From Cardiocondyla obscurior (lineage: Eukaryota > Arthropoda > Insecta > Hymenoptera > Formicidae), in assembly GCF_019399895.1 (NCBI RefSeq), contig NC_091887.1, forward strand, positions 62,001 to 126,000: a stretch of DNA of 64,000 nucleotides, read 5' to 3'. Positions 25,415 through 36,205 of this stretch are shown here, one piece after another. Position 1 is the stretch's first letter; each line of letters begins with the position of its first letter. The notes beneath the pieces were generated by a model. That model saw only the letters and a program-made list of their open reading frames with translations. It was not told the origin of the DNA and did no database searches. The position numbers and the translations under genes are program-made.

Positions 25415-26215
25415 TTGCACGTCAATTTACAACAATTTAATGCTATTTATTAAGTATATTTACAATATTTTATTAATCGAGTCGTTTCATGAATGTCAGT
25501 ACTAATGCTGTGTTTCTATTGGTTGAAATTTATTGAGTGACATTTTGCACGTGTTTTTGGCGTTATTTATAAGTTTTTATACTAAATCGTATTTTGCAAG
25601 TTAGTTTACAACAATTTAATGCTATTTATTAAGTTTTTTTACAATATTTTATTAATCGAATCGTTTCATGAATGTCAGTACTAATGCTGTGTTCCTATTG
25701 GTTGAAAATAATCGAGTGACATTTTGCACGTGTTTTTGGCGTTATTTATAAGTTTTTATACTAAATCGTATTTTGCAAGTTAGTTTACAACAATTTAATG
25801 CTATTTATTAATTATTTTTACCATATTTTATTAATCGAGTCGTTTCATGAATGTCAGTACTAATACTGTGTTCCTATTGGTTCAAATTAATCGAATGACA
25901 TTTTACACTTCTTTTTTGCGTTATTTATAAGTTTCTAAACTGAATCGTATTTTGCACGTTAATTTACAACAATTTAATGATATTTATTAAGTAATTTTAC
26001 AATAGTTTATTGTTTGAATCGATTCATGAATGTCAGTATTAATGCTGTGTTCCTATTGGTTGAAATTAATCGATTGACATTTTACGTTTGTTTTTTGCGT
26101 TATTTATAAGTTTTTATACTTAATCGTATTTTGCTCGTTAATTTACAACAATTTAATGTTATTTATTAAGTATTTTTACATTATTTTATTAATCGAGTCG
26201 TTTCATGAATGCCAG
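25411..26215 (+). repeat. 178-bp promoter-like repeat, first block
   Basis: About five copies with a period of 178-180 bp. Each has TTTCATGAATGTCAGTACTA, CCTATTGGTTGA (an inverted CCAAT box), GACATTTTGCACGTGTTTTT (an E-box in most copies) and GTTATTTATAAGTTTTTATA (TATA-like). The last copy merges into the first-exon-like segment ending at 26,415. Reading the repeat as promoter-like is inference; the tandem structure is observed. Confidence 0.85.
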
Positions 26216-26415
26216 TATTAATGCTGTGTCTCCATTGGTGAATATTTTACGCAAAATATTTTATGCTTATTTTATTCGTTTGTGGGAGATCAACTGTTTC
26301 CTCGAGTGTCCGGTTGGATTTTTTAACAAATTTAAACCGTCTTTTTAATTCCCACAAAGTGCCAAGACTGTGCATCAACGGAAACTAATTTTTATAAAAG
26401 TTTTAAAAGTGACAG
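26202..26415 (+). other. First-exon-like segment, module A
   Basis: This follows the last 178-bp repeat and ends AAAGTGACAG just before GTATGTGTTA, a consensus splice donor. An ATG inside the repeat-derived start opens a frame that is stopped by TAA within the segment (CCGTCTTTTTAATTCC), where module B has TTT TTA instead. A 60-bp putative intron (26,416-26,475, ending TTTTACAG) leads to the exon at 26,476-26,642. It may be the 5' exon of a noncoding transcript. Confidence 0.4.
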
Positions 26416-26475
26416 GTATGTGTTATTGATTAAAGTTTAAAGTCAGAAAAACAAATATTTCTATTTGTTTTACAG

Positions 26476-29400
26476 GCTTTAAACTTTATAGGCAAAAGAT
26501 ACGTGACGGCAGCTAACCAACGAGACCATCCGGAGTTCCGGGAAAGCCGCAGAAGTCTCTCTGACCATTCCTGGTGCAAGAGAAAATTCCTCGACTTACC
26601 CAGTACTCCAGATAGCACTAACACTTTGCAGAGTGAATTCAGGTATGTCATGCGTTAGAATTTAATTAGAGTACCCTCCTCTATCGTGAGGGACCGATTT
26701 TAGATTGCTCGAGAGCCTCAGTTAATTAAAAAGTGAGAAAATTGTCAAAATATAACTTTAACCTCAATGTGTCACTTATGAGATTTTTAGTTTTAATTTA
26801 AAAATACTTCTGCTTTATTTACAGGTTTGGCGCTTTGGGGACGAAAGGTTCGCGACGAAAACTAACCAAGGAAACCGTCCGGAGACCCGGGAAGCTGCAG
26901 AAGTCCCTCTGACCATTCCTGGTACAAGAGAAAATTCCTCGACTTACCCAGTACTCCAGATAGCACTAACACTTTGCAGAGTGAATTCAGGTATGTCATG
27001 CGTTAGAATTTAATTAGAGTACCCTCCTCTATCGTGAGGGACCGATTTTAGATTGCTCGAGAGCCTCAGTTAATTAAAAAGTGAGAAAATTGTCAAAATA
27101 TAACTTTAACCTCAATGTGTCACTTATGAGATTTTTAGTTTTAATTTAAAAATACTTCTGCTTTATTTACAGGTTTGGCGCTTTGGGGACGAAAGGTTCG
27201 CGACGAAAACTAACCAAGGAAACCGTCCGGAGACCCGGGAAGCTGCAGAAGTCCCTCTGACCATTCCTGGTACAAGAGAAAATTCCTCGACTTACCCAGT
27301 ACTCCAGATAGCACTAACACTTTGCAGAGTGAATTCAGGTATGTCATGCGTTAGAATTTAATTAGAGTACCCTCCTCTATCGTGAGGGACCGATTTTAGA
27401 TTGCTCGAGAGCCTCAGTTAATTAAAAAGTGAGAAAATTGTCAAAATATAACTTTAACCTCAATGTGTCACTTATGAGATTTTTAGTTTTAATTTAAAAA
27501 TACTTCTGCTTTATTTACAGGTTTGGCGCTTTGGGGACGAAAGGTTCGCGACGAAAACTAACCAAGGAAACCGTCCGGAGACCCGGGAAGCTGCAGAAGT
27601 CCCTCTGACCATTCCTGGTACAAGAGAAAATTCCTCGACTTACCCAGTACTCCAGATAGCACTAACACTTTGCAGAGTTAATTCAGGTATGTCATGCGTT
27701 AGAATTTAATTAGAGTACCCTCCTCTATCGTGAGGGACCGATTTTAGATTGCTCGAGAGCCTCAGTTAATTAAAAAGTGAGAAAATTGTCAAAATATAAC
27801 TTTAACCTCAATGTGTCACTTATGAGATTTTTAGTTTTAATTTAAAAATACTTCTGCTTTATTTACAGGTTTGGCGCTTTGGGGACGAAAGGTTCGCGAC
27901 GAAAACTAACCAAGGAAACCGTCCGGAGACCCGGGGAAGCTGCAGAAGTCCCTCTGACCATTCCTGGTACAAGAGAAAATTCCTCGACTTACCCAGTACT
28001 CCAGATAGCACTAACACTTTGCAGAGTGAATTCAGGTATGTCATGCGTTAGAATTTAATTAGAGCACCCTCCTCTATCGTGAGGGACCGATTTTAGATTG
28101 CTCGAGAGCCTCAGTTAATTAAAAAGTGAGAAAATTGTCAAAATATAACTTTAACCTCAATGTGTCACTTATGAGATTTTTAGTTTTAATTTAAAAATAC
28201 TTCTGCTTTATTTACAGGTTTGGCGCTTTGGGGACGAAAGGTTCGCGACGGAAACTAACCAAGGAAACCGTCCGGAGACCCGGGAAGCTGCAGAAGTCCC
28301 TCTGACCATTCCTGGTACAAGAGAAAATTCCTCGACTTACCCAGTACTCCAGATAGCACTAACACTTTGCAGAGTGAATTCAGGTATGTCATGCGTTAGA
28401 ATTTAATTAGAGTACCTTCCTCTATCGTGAGGGACCGATTTTAGATTGCTCGAGAGCCTCAGTTAATTAAAAAGTGAGAAAATTGTCAAAATATAACTTT
28501 AACCTCAATGTGTCACTTATGAGATTTTTAGTTTTAATTTAAAAATACTTCTGCTTTATTTACAGGTTTGGCGCTTTGGGGACGAAAGGTTCGCGACGGA
28601 AACTAACCAAGGAAACCGTCCGGAGACCCGGGGAAGCTGCAGAAGTCCCTCTGACCATTCCTGGTACAAGAGAAAATTCCTCGACTTACCCAGTACTCCA
28701 GATAGCACTAACACTTTGCAGAGATAATTCAGGTATGTCATGCGTTAGAATTTAATTAGAGTACCCTCCTCTATCGTGAGGGACCGATTTTAGATTGTTC
28801 GAGAGCCTCAGTTAATTAAAAAGTGAGAAAATTGTCAAAATATAACTTTAACCTCAATGTGTCACTTATGAGATTTTTAGTTTTAATTTAAAAATACTTC
28901 TGCTTTATTTACAGGTTTGGCGCTTTGGGGACGAAAGGTTCGCGACGAAAACTAACCAAGGAAACCGTCCGGAGACCCGGGAAGCTGCAGAAGTCCCTCT
29001 GACCATTCCTGGTACAAGAGAAAATTCCTCGACTTACCCAGTACTCCAGATAGCACTAACACTTTGCAGAGTTAATTCAGGTATGTCATGCGTTAGAATT
29101 TAATTAGAGTACCCTCCTCTATCGTGAGGGACCGATTTTAGATTGCCCGAAAGCCTCAGTTAATTAAAAAGTGAGAAATATGTCAAAATATAACTTTAAC
29201 CTCAAAGTGTCACTTATAAGATTTTTAGTTTCAATTTAAAAATACTTCTGCTTTATTTACAGGTTTGGCGCTTTGGGGACGAAAGGTTCGCGACGAAAAC
29301 TAACCAAGGAAACCGTCCGGAGACCCGGGGAAGCTGCAGAAGTCCCTCTGACCATTCCTGGTACAAGAGAAAATTCCTCGACTTACCCAGTACTCCAGAT

Positions 29401-30772
29401 AGCACTAACACTTTGCAGAGATAATTCAGGTATGTCATGCGTTAGAATTTAATTAGAGTACCTTCCTCTATCGTGAGGGACCGATTTTAGATTGTTCGAG
29501 AGCCTCAGTTAATTAAAAAGTGAGAAAATTGTCAAAATATAACTTTAACCTCAATGTGTCACTTATGAGATTTTTAGTTTTAATTTAAAAATACTTCTGC
29601 TTTATTTACAGGTTTGGCGCTTTGGGGACGAAAGGTTCGCGACGGAAACTAACCAAGGAAACCGTCCGGAGACCCGGGAAGCTGCAGAAGTCCCTTGACC
29701 ATTCCTGGTACAAGAGAAAATTCCTCGACTTACCCAGTACTCCAGATAGCACTAACACTTTGCAGAGATAATTCAGGTATGTCATGCGTTAGAATTTAAT
29801 TAGAGTACCCTCCTCTATCGTGAGGGACCGATTTTAGATTGCTCGAGAGCCTCAGTTAATTAAAAAGTGAGAAAATTGTCAAAATATAACTTTAACCTCA
29901 ATGTGTCACTTATGAGATTTTTAGTTTTAATTTAAAAATACTTCTGCTTTATTTACAGGTTTGGCGCTTTGGGGACGAAAGGTTCGCGACGAAAACTAAC
30001 CAAGGAAACCGTCCGGAGACCCGGGGAAGCTGCAGAAGTCCCTCTGACCATTCCTGGTACAAGAGAAAATTCCTCGACTTACCCAGTACTCCAGATAGCA
30101 CTAACACTTTGCAGAGTTAATTCAGGTATGTCATGCGTTAGAATTTAATTAGAGTACCCTCCTCTATCGTGAGGGACCGATTTTAGATTGCCCGAAAGCC
30201 TCAGTTAATTAAAAAGTGAGAAATATGTCAAAATATAACTTTAACCTCAAAGTGTCACTTATAAGATTTTTAGTTTCAATTTAAAAATACTTCTGCTTTA
30301 TTTACAGGTTTGGCGCTTTGGGGACGAAAGGTTCGCGACGAAAACTAACCAAGGAAACCGTCCGGAGACCCGGGGAAGCTGCAGAAGTCCCTCTGACCAT
30401 TCCTGGTACAAGAGAAAATTCCTCGACTTACCCAGTACTCCAGATAGCACTAACACTTTGCAGAGATAATTCAGGTATGTCATGCGTTAGAATTTAATTA
30501 GAGTACTTTCCTCTATCGTGAGGGACCGATTTTAGATTGTTCGAGAGCCTCAGTTAATTAAAAAGTGAGAAAATTGTCAAAATATAACTTTAACCTCAAT
30601 GTGTCACTTATGAGATTTTTAGTTTTAATTTAAAAATACTTCTGCTTTATTTACAGGTTTGGCGCTTTGGGGACGAAAGGTTCGCGACGGAAACTAACCA
30701 AGGAAACCGTCCGGAGACCCGGGAAGCCGCAAAAGTCTTTGTGACCATTTCTGGTGCAAGAGAAAATTCCAT
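26476..30772 (+). repeat. 349-bp exon-intron tandem array, module A
   Basis: About 13 exon-like segments are separated by 12 near-identical intron-like segments. Donors (CAG before GTATGTCATGCG) lie at 26,643, 26,991, 27,339, 27,687, 28,036, 28,384, 28,733, 29,081, 29,430, 29,777, 30,126 and 30,475. Each pairs with an acceptor TTTATTTACAG about 183 bp downstream. Exon-like segments run from GTTTGGCGCTTTGGGG to AATTCAG and are mostly 166 or 167 nt, one 164. The first (26,476-26,642) is divergent at its 5' end and the last is truncated at about 30,772, where the 178-bp repeat resumes. A three-unit higher-order period of 1,045 bp is visible (29,081 to 30,126; 29,430 to 30,475). No reading frame survives through consecutive spliced exons, so a coding role is unlikely. 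Confidence 0.85.
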
Positions 30773-31950
30773 TTGCAACTTAGTTTACAACAATTAATGC
30801 TATTTATTAATTATTTTTACAATATTTTATTAATCGAATCGTTTCATGAATGTCAGTACTAATGCTGTGTTCCTATTGGTTGAAATTGATTGAATGACAT
30901 TTTACATTTTTTTCTTGCGTTATTTATAAATTTTTGTACTAAATTATATTTTGCACGTCAATTTACAACAATTTAATGATATTTATTCATTATTTTTACA
31001 ATATTTTATTAATCGAATCGTTTCATGAATGTCAGTACTAATGCTGTGTTCCTATTGGTTGAAAATAATTGAGTGACATTTTGCACGTGTTTTTGGCGTT
31101 ATTTATAAGTTTTTATACTAAATCGTATTTTGCAAGTTAGTTTACAACAATTTAATGCTATTTATTAATTATTTTTACAATATTTTATTAATCGAATCGT
31201 TTCATGAATGTCAGTACTAATGCTGTGTTCCTATTGGTTGAAATTTATTGAGTGACATTTTGCACGTGTTTTTGGCGTTATTTATAAGTTTTTATACTAA
31301 ATCGTATTTTGCAAGTTAGTTTACAACAATTAATGTTATTTATTAATTATTTTTACAATATTTTATTAATCGAATCGTTTCATGAATGTCAGTACTAATG
31401 CTGTGTTCCTATTGGTTGAAATTTATTGAGTGACATTTTGCACGTGTTTTTGGCGTTATTTATAAGTTTTTATACTTAATCGTATTTTGCAAGTTAGTTT
31501 ACAACAATTAATGCTATTTATTAATTATTTTCACAATATTTTATTAATCGACTCGTTTCATGAATGTCAGTACTAATGCTGTGTTCCTATTGGTTGAAAT
31601 TGATCGAATGACATTTTACATTTTTTTCTTGCGTTATTTATAAATTTTTGTACTAAATTATATTTTGCACGTCAATTTACAACAATTTAATGATATTTAT
31701 TAATTATTTTTACAATATTTTATTAATCGAATCGTTTCATGAATGTCAGTACTAATGCTGTGTTCCTATTGGTTGAAAATAATCGAGTGACATTTTGCAC
31801 GTGTTTTTTGCGTTATTTATAAGTTTTTATACTTAATCGTATTTTGCTCGTTAATTTACAACAATTTAATGTTATTTATTAGATATTTTTACATTATTTT
31901 ATTAATCGAGTCGTTTCATGAATGCCAGTATTAATGCTGTGTCTCCATTG
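30773..31950 (+). repeat. 178-bp promoter-like repeat, second block
   Basis: About seven copies of the same repeat as at 25,411-26,215, with TTTCATGAATGTCAGTACTA recurring every 178-180 bp from about 30,841. Each copy again has CCTATTGGTTGA and a TTATTTATAA element. The last copy becomes the start of the module B first exon. Together with module A this shows that repeat, first exon and exon array were duplicated as one block. Confidence 0.85.
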
Positions 31951-32128
31951 GTGAATATTTTACGCAAAATATTTTTTGCTTATTTTATTCGTTTGTGGAA
32001 GATCAACTGTTTCCTCGAGTGTCCGGTTGGATTTTTTAACAAATTTAAACCGTCTTTTTTATTCCCACAAAGTGCCAAGACTGTGCATCAACGGAAACTA
32101 ATTTTTATAAAAGTTTTAAAAGTGACAG
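31918..32128 (+). other. First-exon-like segment, module B, open frame
   Basis: Homologous to 26,202-26,415, ending at the donor GTATGTGTTA at 32,129. An ATG at 31,918 opens a frame that runs to the donor (about 70 codons, hydrophobic and basic start MNASINAVSPLVNILRK). It would continue only about 13 codons into the next exon (32,189-32,355) before TAA. Module A breaks the same frame with a stop, so selection on the peptide looks weak. Confidence 0.35.
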
Positions 32129-32188
32129 GTATGTGTTATTGATTAAAGTTTAAAGTCAGAAAAACAAATATTTCTATTTGTTTTACAG

Positions 32189-34097
32189 GCTTTAAACTTT
32201 ATAGGCAAAAGATACGTGACGGCAGCTAACCAACGAGACCATCCGGAGTTCCGGGGAAGCCGCAGAAGTCTCTCTGACCATTCCTGGTGCAAGAGAAAAT
32301 TCCTCGACTTACCCAGTACTCCAGATAGCACTAACACTTTGCAGAGTTAATTCAGGTATGTCATGCGTTAGAATTTAATTAGAGTACCCTCCTCTATCGT
32401 GAGGGACTGATTTTAGATTGCTCGAGAGCCTCAGTTAATTAAAAAGTGAGAAAATTGTCAAAATATAACTTTAACCTCAATGTGTCACTTATGAGATTTT
32501 TAGTTTTAATTTAAAAATACTTCTGCTTTATTTACAGGTTTGGCGCTTTGGGGACGAAAGGCTCGCGACGAAAACTAACCAAGGAAACCGTCCGGAGACC
32601 CGGGAAGCCGAAGTCTCTCTGACCATTCCTGGTGCAAGAGAAAATTCCTCGACTTACCCAGTACTCCAGATAGCACTAACACTTTGCAGAGTGAATTCAG
32701 GTATGTCATGCGTTAGAATTTAATTAGAGTACCCTCCTCTATCGTGAGGGACCGATTTTAGATTGTTCGAGAGCCTCACTTAATTAAAAAGTGAGAAAAT
32801 AGTCAAAATATAACTTTAACCTCAATGTGTCATTTATGAGATATTTAGTTTTAATTTAAAAATACTTCTGCTTTATTTACAGGTTTGGCGCTTTGGGGAC
32901 GAAAGGTTCGCGACGGAAACTAACCAAGAAAACCGTCCGGAGACCCGGGAAAGTTGCAGAAGTCTTTCTGACCATTCCTGGTGCAAGAGAAAAATCCTCG
33001 ACTTACCCAGTATTACAGATAGCACTAACACTTTGCAGAGTGAATTCAGGTATGTCATGCGTTAGAATTTAATTAGAGTACTCTCCTCTATCGTGAGGGA
33101 CCGATTTTAGATTGCTCGAGAGCCTCAATTAATTAAAAAGTGAGAAAATAGTCAAAATATAACTTTAACCTTAATGTGTCACTTATGAGATTTTTAGTTT
33201 TAATTTAAAAATACTTCTGTTTTATTTACAGGTTTGGCGCTTTGGGGACGAAAGGTTCGCGACGGAAACTAACCAAGAAAACCGTCCGGAGACCCGGGGA
33301 AGCTGCAGAAGTCCCTTTGACCATTCCTGGTACAAGAGAAAATTCCTCGACTTACCCAGTACTCCAGATAGCACTAACACTTTGCAGAGATAATTCAGGT
33401 ATGTCATGCGTTAGAATTTAATTAGAGTACCCTCCTCTATCGTGAGGGACCGATTTTAGATTGCCCGAAAGCCTCAGTTAATTAAAAAGTGAGAAATATG
33501 TCAAAATATAACTTTAACCTCAAAGTGTCACTTATAAGATTTTTAGGTTCAATTTAAAAATACTTCTGCTTTATTTACAGGTTTGGCGCTTTGGGGACGA
33601 AAGGTTCGCGACGAAAACTAACCAAGGAAACCGTCCGGAGACCCGGGAAAGCCGCAGAAGTCTCTCTGACCATTCCTGGTGCAAGAGAAAAATCCTCGAC
33701 TTACCCAGTACCACAGATAGCACTAACACTTTGCAGAGTGAATTCAGGTATGTCATGCGTTAGAATTTAATTAGAGTACTCTCCTCTATCGTGAGGGACC
33801 GATTTTAGATTGTTCGAGAGCCTCAGTTAATTAAAAAGTGAGAAAATTGTCAAAATATAACTTTAACCTCAATGTGTCACTTATGAGATTTTTAGTTTTA
33901 ATTTAAAAATACTTCTGCTTTATTTACAGGTTTGGCGCTTTGGGGACGAAAGGTTCGCGACAAAAACTAACCAAGGAAATCGTCCGGAGACCCGGGGAAG
34001 CCGCAGAAGTCCCTCTGACCATTTTTGGTGCAAGAGAAAAATCCTCGACTTACTTAGTACTCCAGATAGCACTAATACTTTGCAGAGTGAGTTCAGG
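32189..34097 (+). repeat. 349-bp exon-intron tandem array, module B
   Basis: Six exon-like segments with donors at 32,356, 32,701, 33,050, 33,399 and 33,748, each followed by an intron of about 183 bp ending TTTATTTACAG. Units are more divergent from each other than in module A. The final exon-like segment ends GAGTTCAG followed by GCTTCT, so its donor is lost and the sequence passes into a diverged tail. Confidence 0.8.
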
Positions 34098-35590
34098 CTT
34101 CTAAGTTAAATTTCAGACTAAAATTCGGTTTATTTAAGTGTTGTAGAGTGTTCTAAATACAATTGAATTATTCTGTTAACTGTAAATAATTGTTTATTTC
34201 AGATTCTTGGTGATTGGTGTTTTGCGAGGGTCACAGAAGTTTCACTGCACTTGAACAAGTTGTGAAAATAGTTCTGCGTTTTCTTCGAGTGCCTGGTTGG
34301 ATTTTTCATTAAATTTAAACCTCCCTGTTGCTGCCCAAAAAGTTCCAAGGCTCTACATCGACGGGAACTATTTTTTTTAAGTGTTTGAAAAGTGACAGGT
34401 ATGTGTTTTAGGTTAATAGTAAAGTTACATCTAAATAAATTTTTTTCAGGCTTCTGAGTTAAATTTCAGACTAAAATTCGGTTTATTTAAGTGTATTAGA
34501 ATGTTTTAATTACAATTTGATATGGGTTTTAACTGTGAATGAATTTATATTTTAGTTTGCTGGTGACTGGAGAGTTGCGTGGGTCAGAAAAATTTTCCTG
34601 TGCTTCTACACATTGTCAAGAAAGTTCTGCTGCTTCCTCGGCCATCCTGTTGGATTTTTATTAAATTTGAAGTTCCTTTTGCTGCCCAGAAAGTGCCAAG
34701 CCTGTGCAACGACGAGAACTATTTTTATTAAGAGTTTGAAAAGTGACAGGTACGTGTTTGAGGTTAAAAGTAAAGTGACTTTGAAATAAATTATTTTCAG
34801 GCATTCAAGTTCAATTTCTAACTTTAATTCTGTTTTATTTAATGTATTAGAATGTTTTAATTACAATTTGATATGTGTTTTAACTGTGAATGAATTTATA
34901 TTTTAGTTTGCTGGTGACTGGAGAGTTGCGTGGGTCAGAAAAATTTTCCTGTGCTTCTACACATTGTCAAGAAAGTTCTGCTGCTTCCTCGGCCATCCTG
35001 TTGGATTTTTTATATAATTTGAAACTCTTTCTTGCTTGACAAACAGTACCAAGCCTGTACATCGTCGGGATTTATTTGTTATAAAACTTATAAAAAGTGA
35101 CAGGTATGTGTTGTAGGTTAAAAATTCAAATATTGTTAAATGAATTATTTTCAGGTTTTTATGATAAATTTTTGATTTAAATTTGGTTTATTTATGTGTA
35201 GTAGAGTGCTCACATTACATTTCAATAAGTTTTTTAACTCTAAAATATATATTTCAGTTATTTTGTGATTGGAGTATCTGGAAGGCCGCAGAATTTTTAC
35301 TGTGATCTGTACTTGGTGAGGGGAATTTCTGCTGCTTTCTCAAGAGTCTTGTTGGCATTCCATTACAGTGTCTTCATTCTACTTTCGTTCCACAAAGTTT
35401 GAAGCTTGTAAGTCTACGGAAAATATTAATAATTTACTTATAAAAAGTGACATGTATGTTTTATAAGTTAAAATAAAAATCTTATAAAGTTTATGATTTT
35501 GAATGTTCTAAGTTAAATTTTTTATTCTAATTCGATTTTATTAAAGCTAGTAGAGTGCCCACGTTTTATTTAAATAATTATTTTAATTTT
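34098..35590 (+). repeat. Degenerate ~352-bp exon-intron units
   Basis: About four diverged units related to the first-exon segments (shared TGGTTGGATTTTT, AAATTTAAAC and AAAAGTGACAG). Donors follow GTGACAG at 34,399, 34,750 and 35,104, and GTGACAT at 35,454. Candidate acceptors end at 34,449, 34,800 and 35,154, with second ones at 34,202, 34,555, 34,906 and 35,257. Exon sequence has drifted strongly while GTATGT/GTACGT and the pyrimidine-AG signals mostly persist. It could be the 3' exons of a transcript or an old decayed copy. Confidence 0.6.
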
Positions 35591-35605
35591 AAAATACATC
35601 GATAC

Positions 35606-35783
35606 AGGTTAGAAAGATCGATGTATTTCGGCGATAGCGAGCGTTTGGTAGACGGATAATTTTGGAACTACCAAAATCGATATTGATATATATATGTCAC
35701 CATCGATTTTGGTAGTTTTAAAAAATTCCGCCTACCAAACGCTCCCGGCGCTACCGTCGCGAATACATCGATCTTTCTAACCT
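35606..35783. mobile_element. Foldback (MITE-like) element 1
   Basis: About 178 bp that are self-complementary over nearly their whole length. It begins AGGTTAGAAAGATCGATGTA and ends with the reverse complement (TACATCGATCTTTCTAACCT). GCGTTTGGTAGACGGA and ACCAAAATCGAT on the left pair with their complements on the right around ATTGATATATATATG. There is no coding capacity. Family and target-site duplication are undetermined. Confidence 0.6.
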
Positions 35784-35973
35784 TTTTCGATGTATTTGCG
35801 GCGACGTTAGCGCCGGGAGCATTTGGTAGACGGATATTTTCGGAATTATCAAAATTGATATTGATATATATATGTCATCATCGATTTTGGTAGTTTCGAT
35901 TATATCCGTTTATTTAATGCTTTCGGCGCTACTGTTGCCGCAAATATTTATATCTAGATAGGTTAGAAAGATC
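35784..35973. mobile_element. Foldback (MITE-like) element 2, degenerate
   Basis: Adjacent to element 1 and similar in layout (GCATTTGGTAGACGGA, ATTGATATATATATGTCAT, ATCGATTTTGGTAGTT), ending with AGGTTAGAAAGATC at 35,960-35,973. Its arms are less well matched than in element 1. The two may be a tandem insertion or one nested element. Confidence 0.5.
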
Positions 35974-36205
35974 TTGCATATTTTTTAATGGTAATATAAA
36001 TTGTTAAACAGATTTTAATGATAATGAAAGTGCTCTTGGTGCGTTGAAAAAATTTGAAGTGTTAGGACTGTTAGAATCGTTTATTTGTAGTGCGACGTCA
36101 AGGACTTTAATCAGGTTATCCACTTGTCGTTTAGTCATTCTTCGTTATCAGTTTCAACAGTCACATGTCTGGTTAAAACAGTTTCTTTCAAGAACTAAAC
36201 AGAAC
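35974..36205. other. 5' flank of TMEM208
   Basis: AT-rich sequence between the foldback elements and the TMEM208 start codon. It probably contains the promoter and 5' UTR. A 74-codon frame at 36,044-36,268 has no recognisable similarity and overlaps the first TMEM208 intron, so I do not call it. Confidence 0.4.

Noticed and set aside
26430..33756. Repeated 61-73 codon minus-strand frames starting MTYLN in the 349-bp units
   Set aside because: They run antisense across the splice-signal-bearing unit, vary in frame with the one-base indel, and show no recognisable domain.
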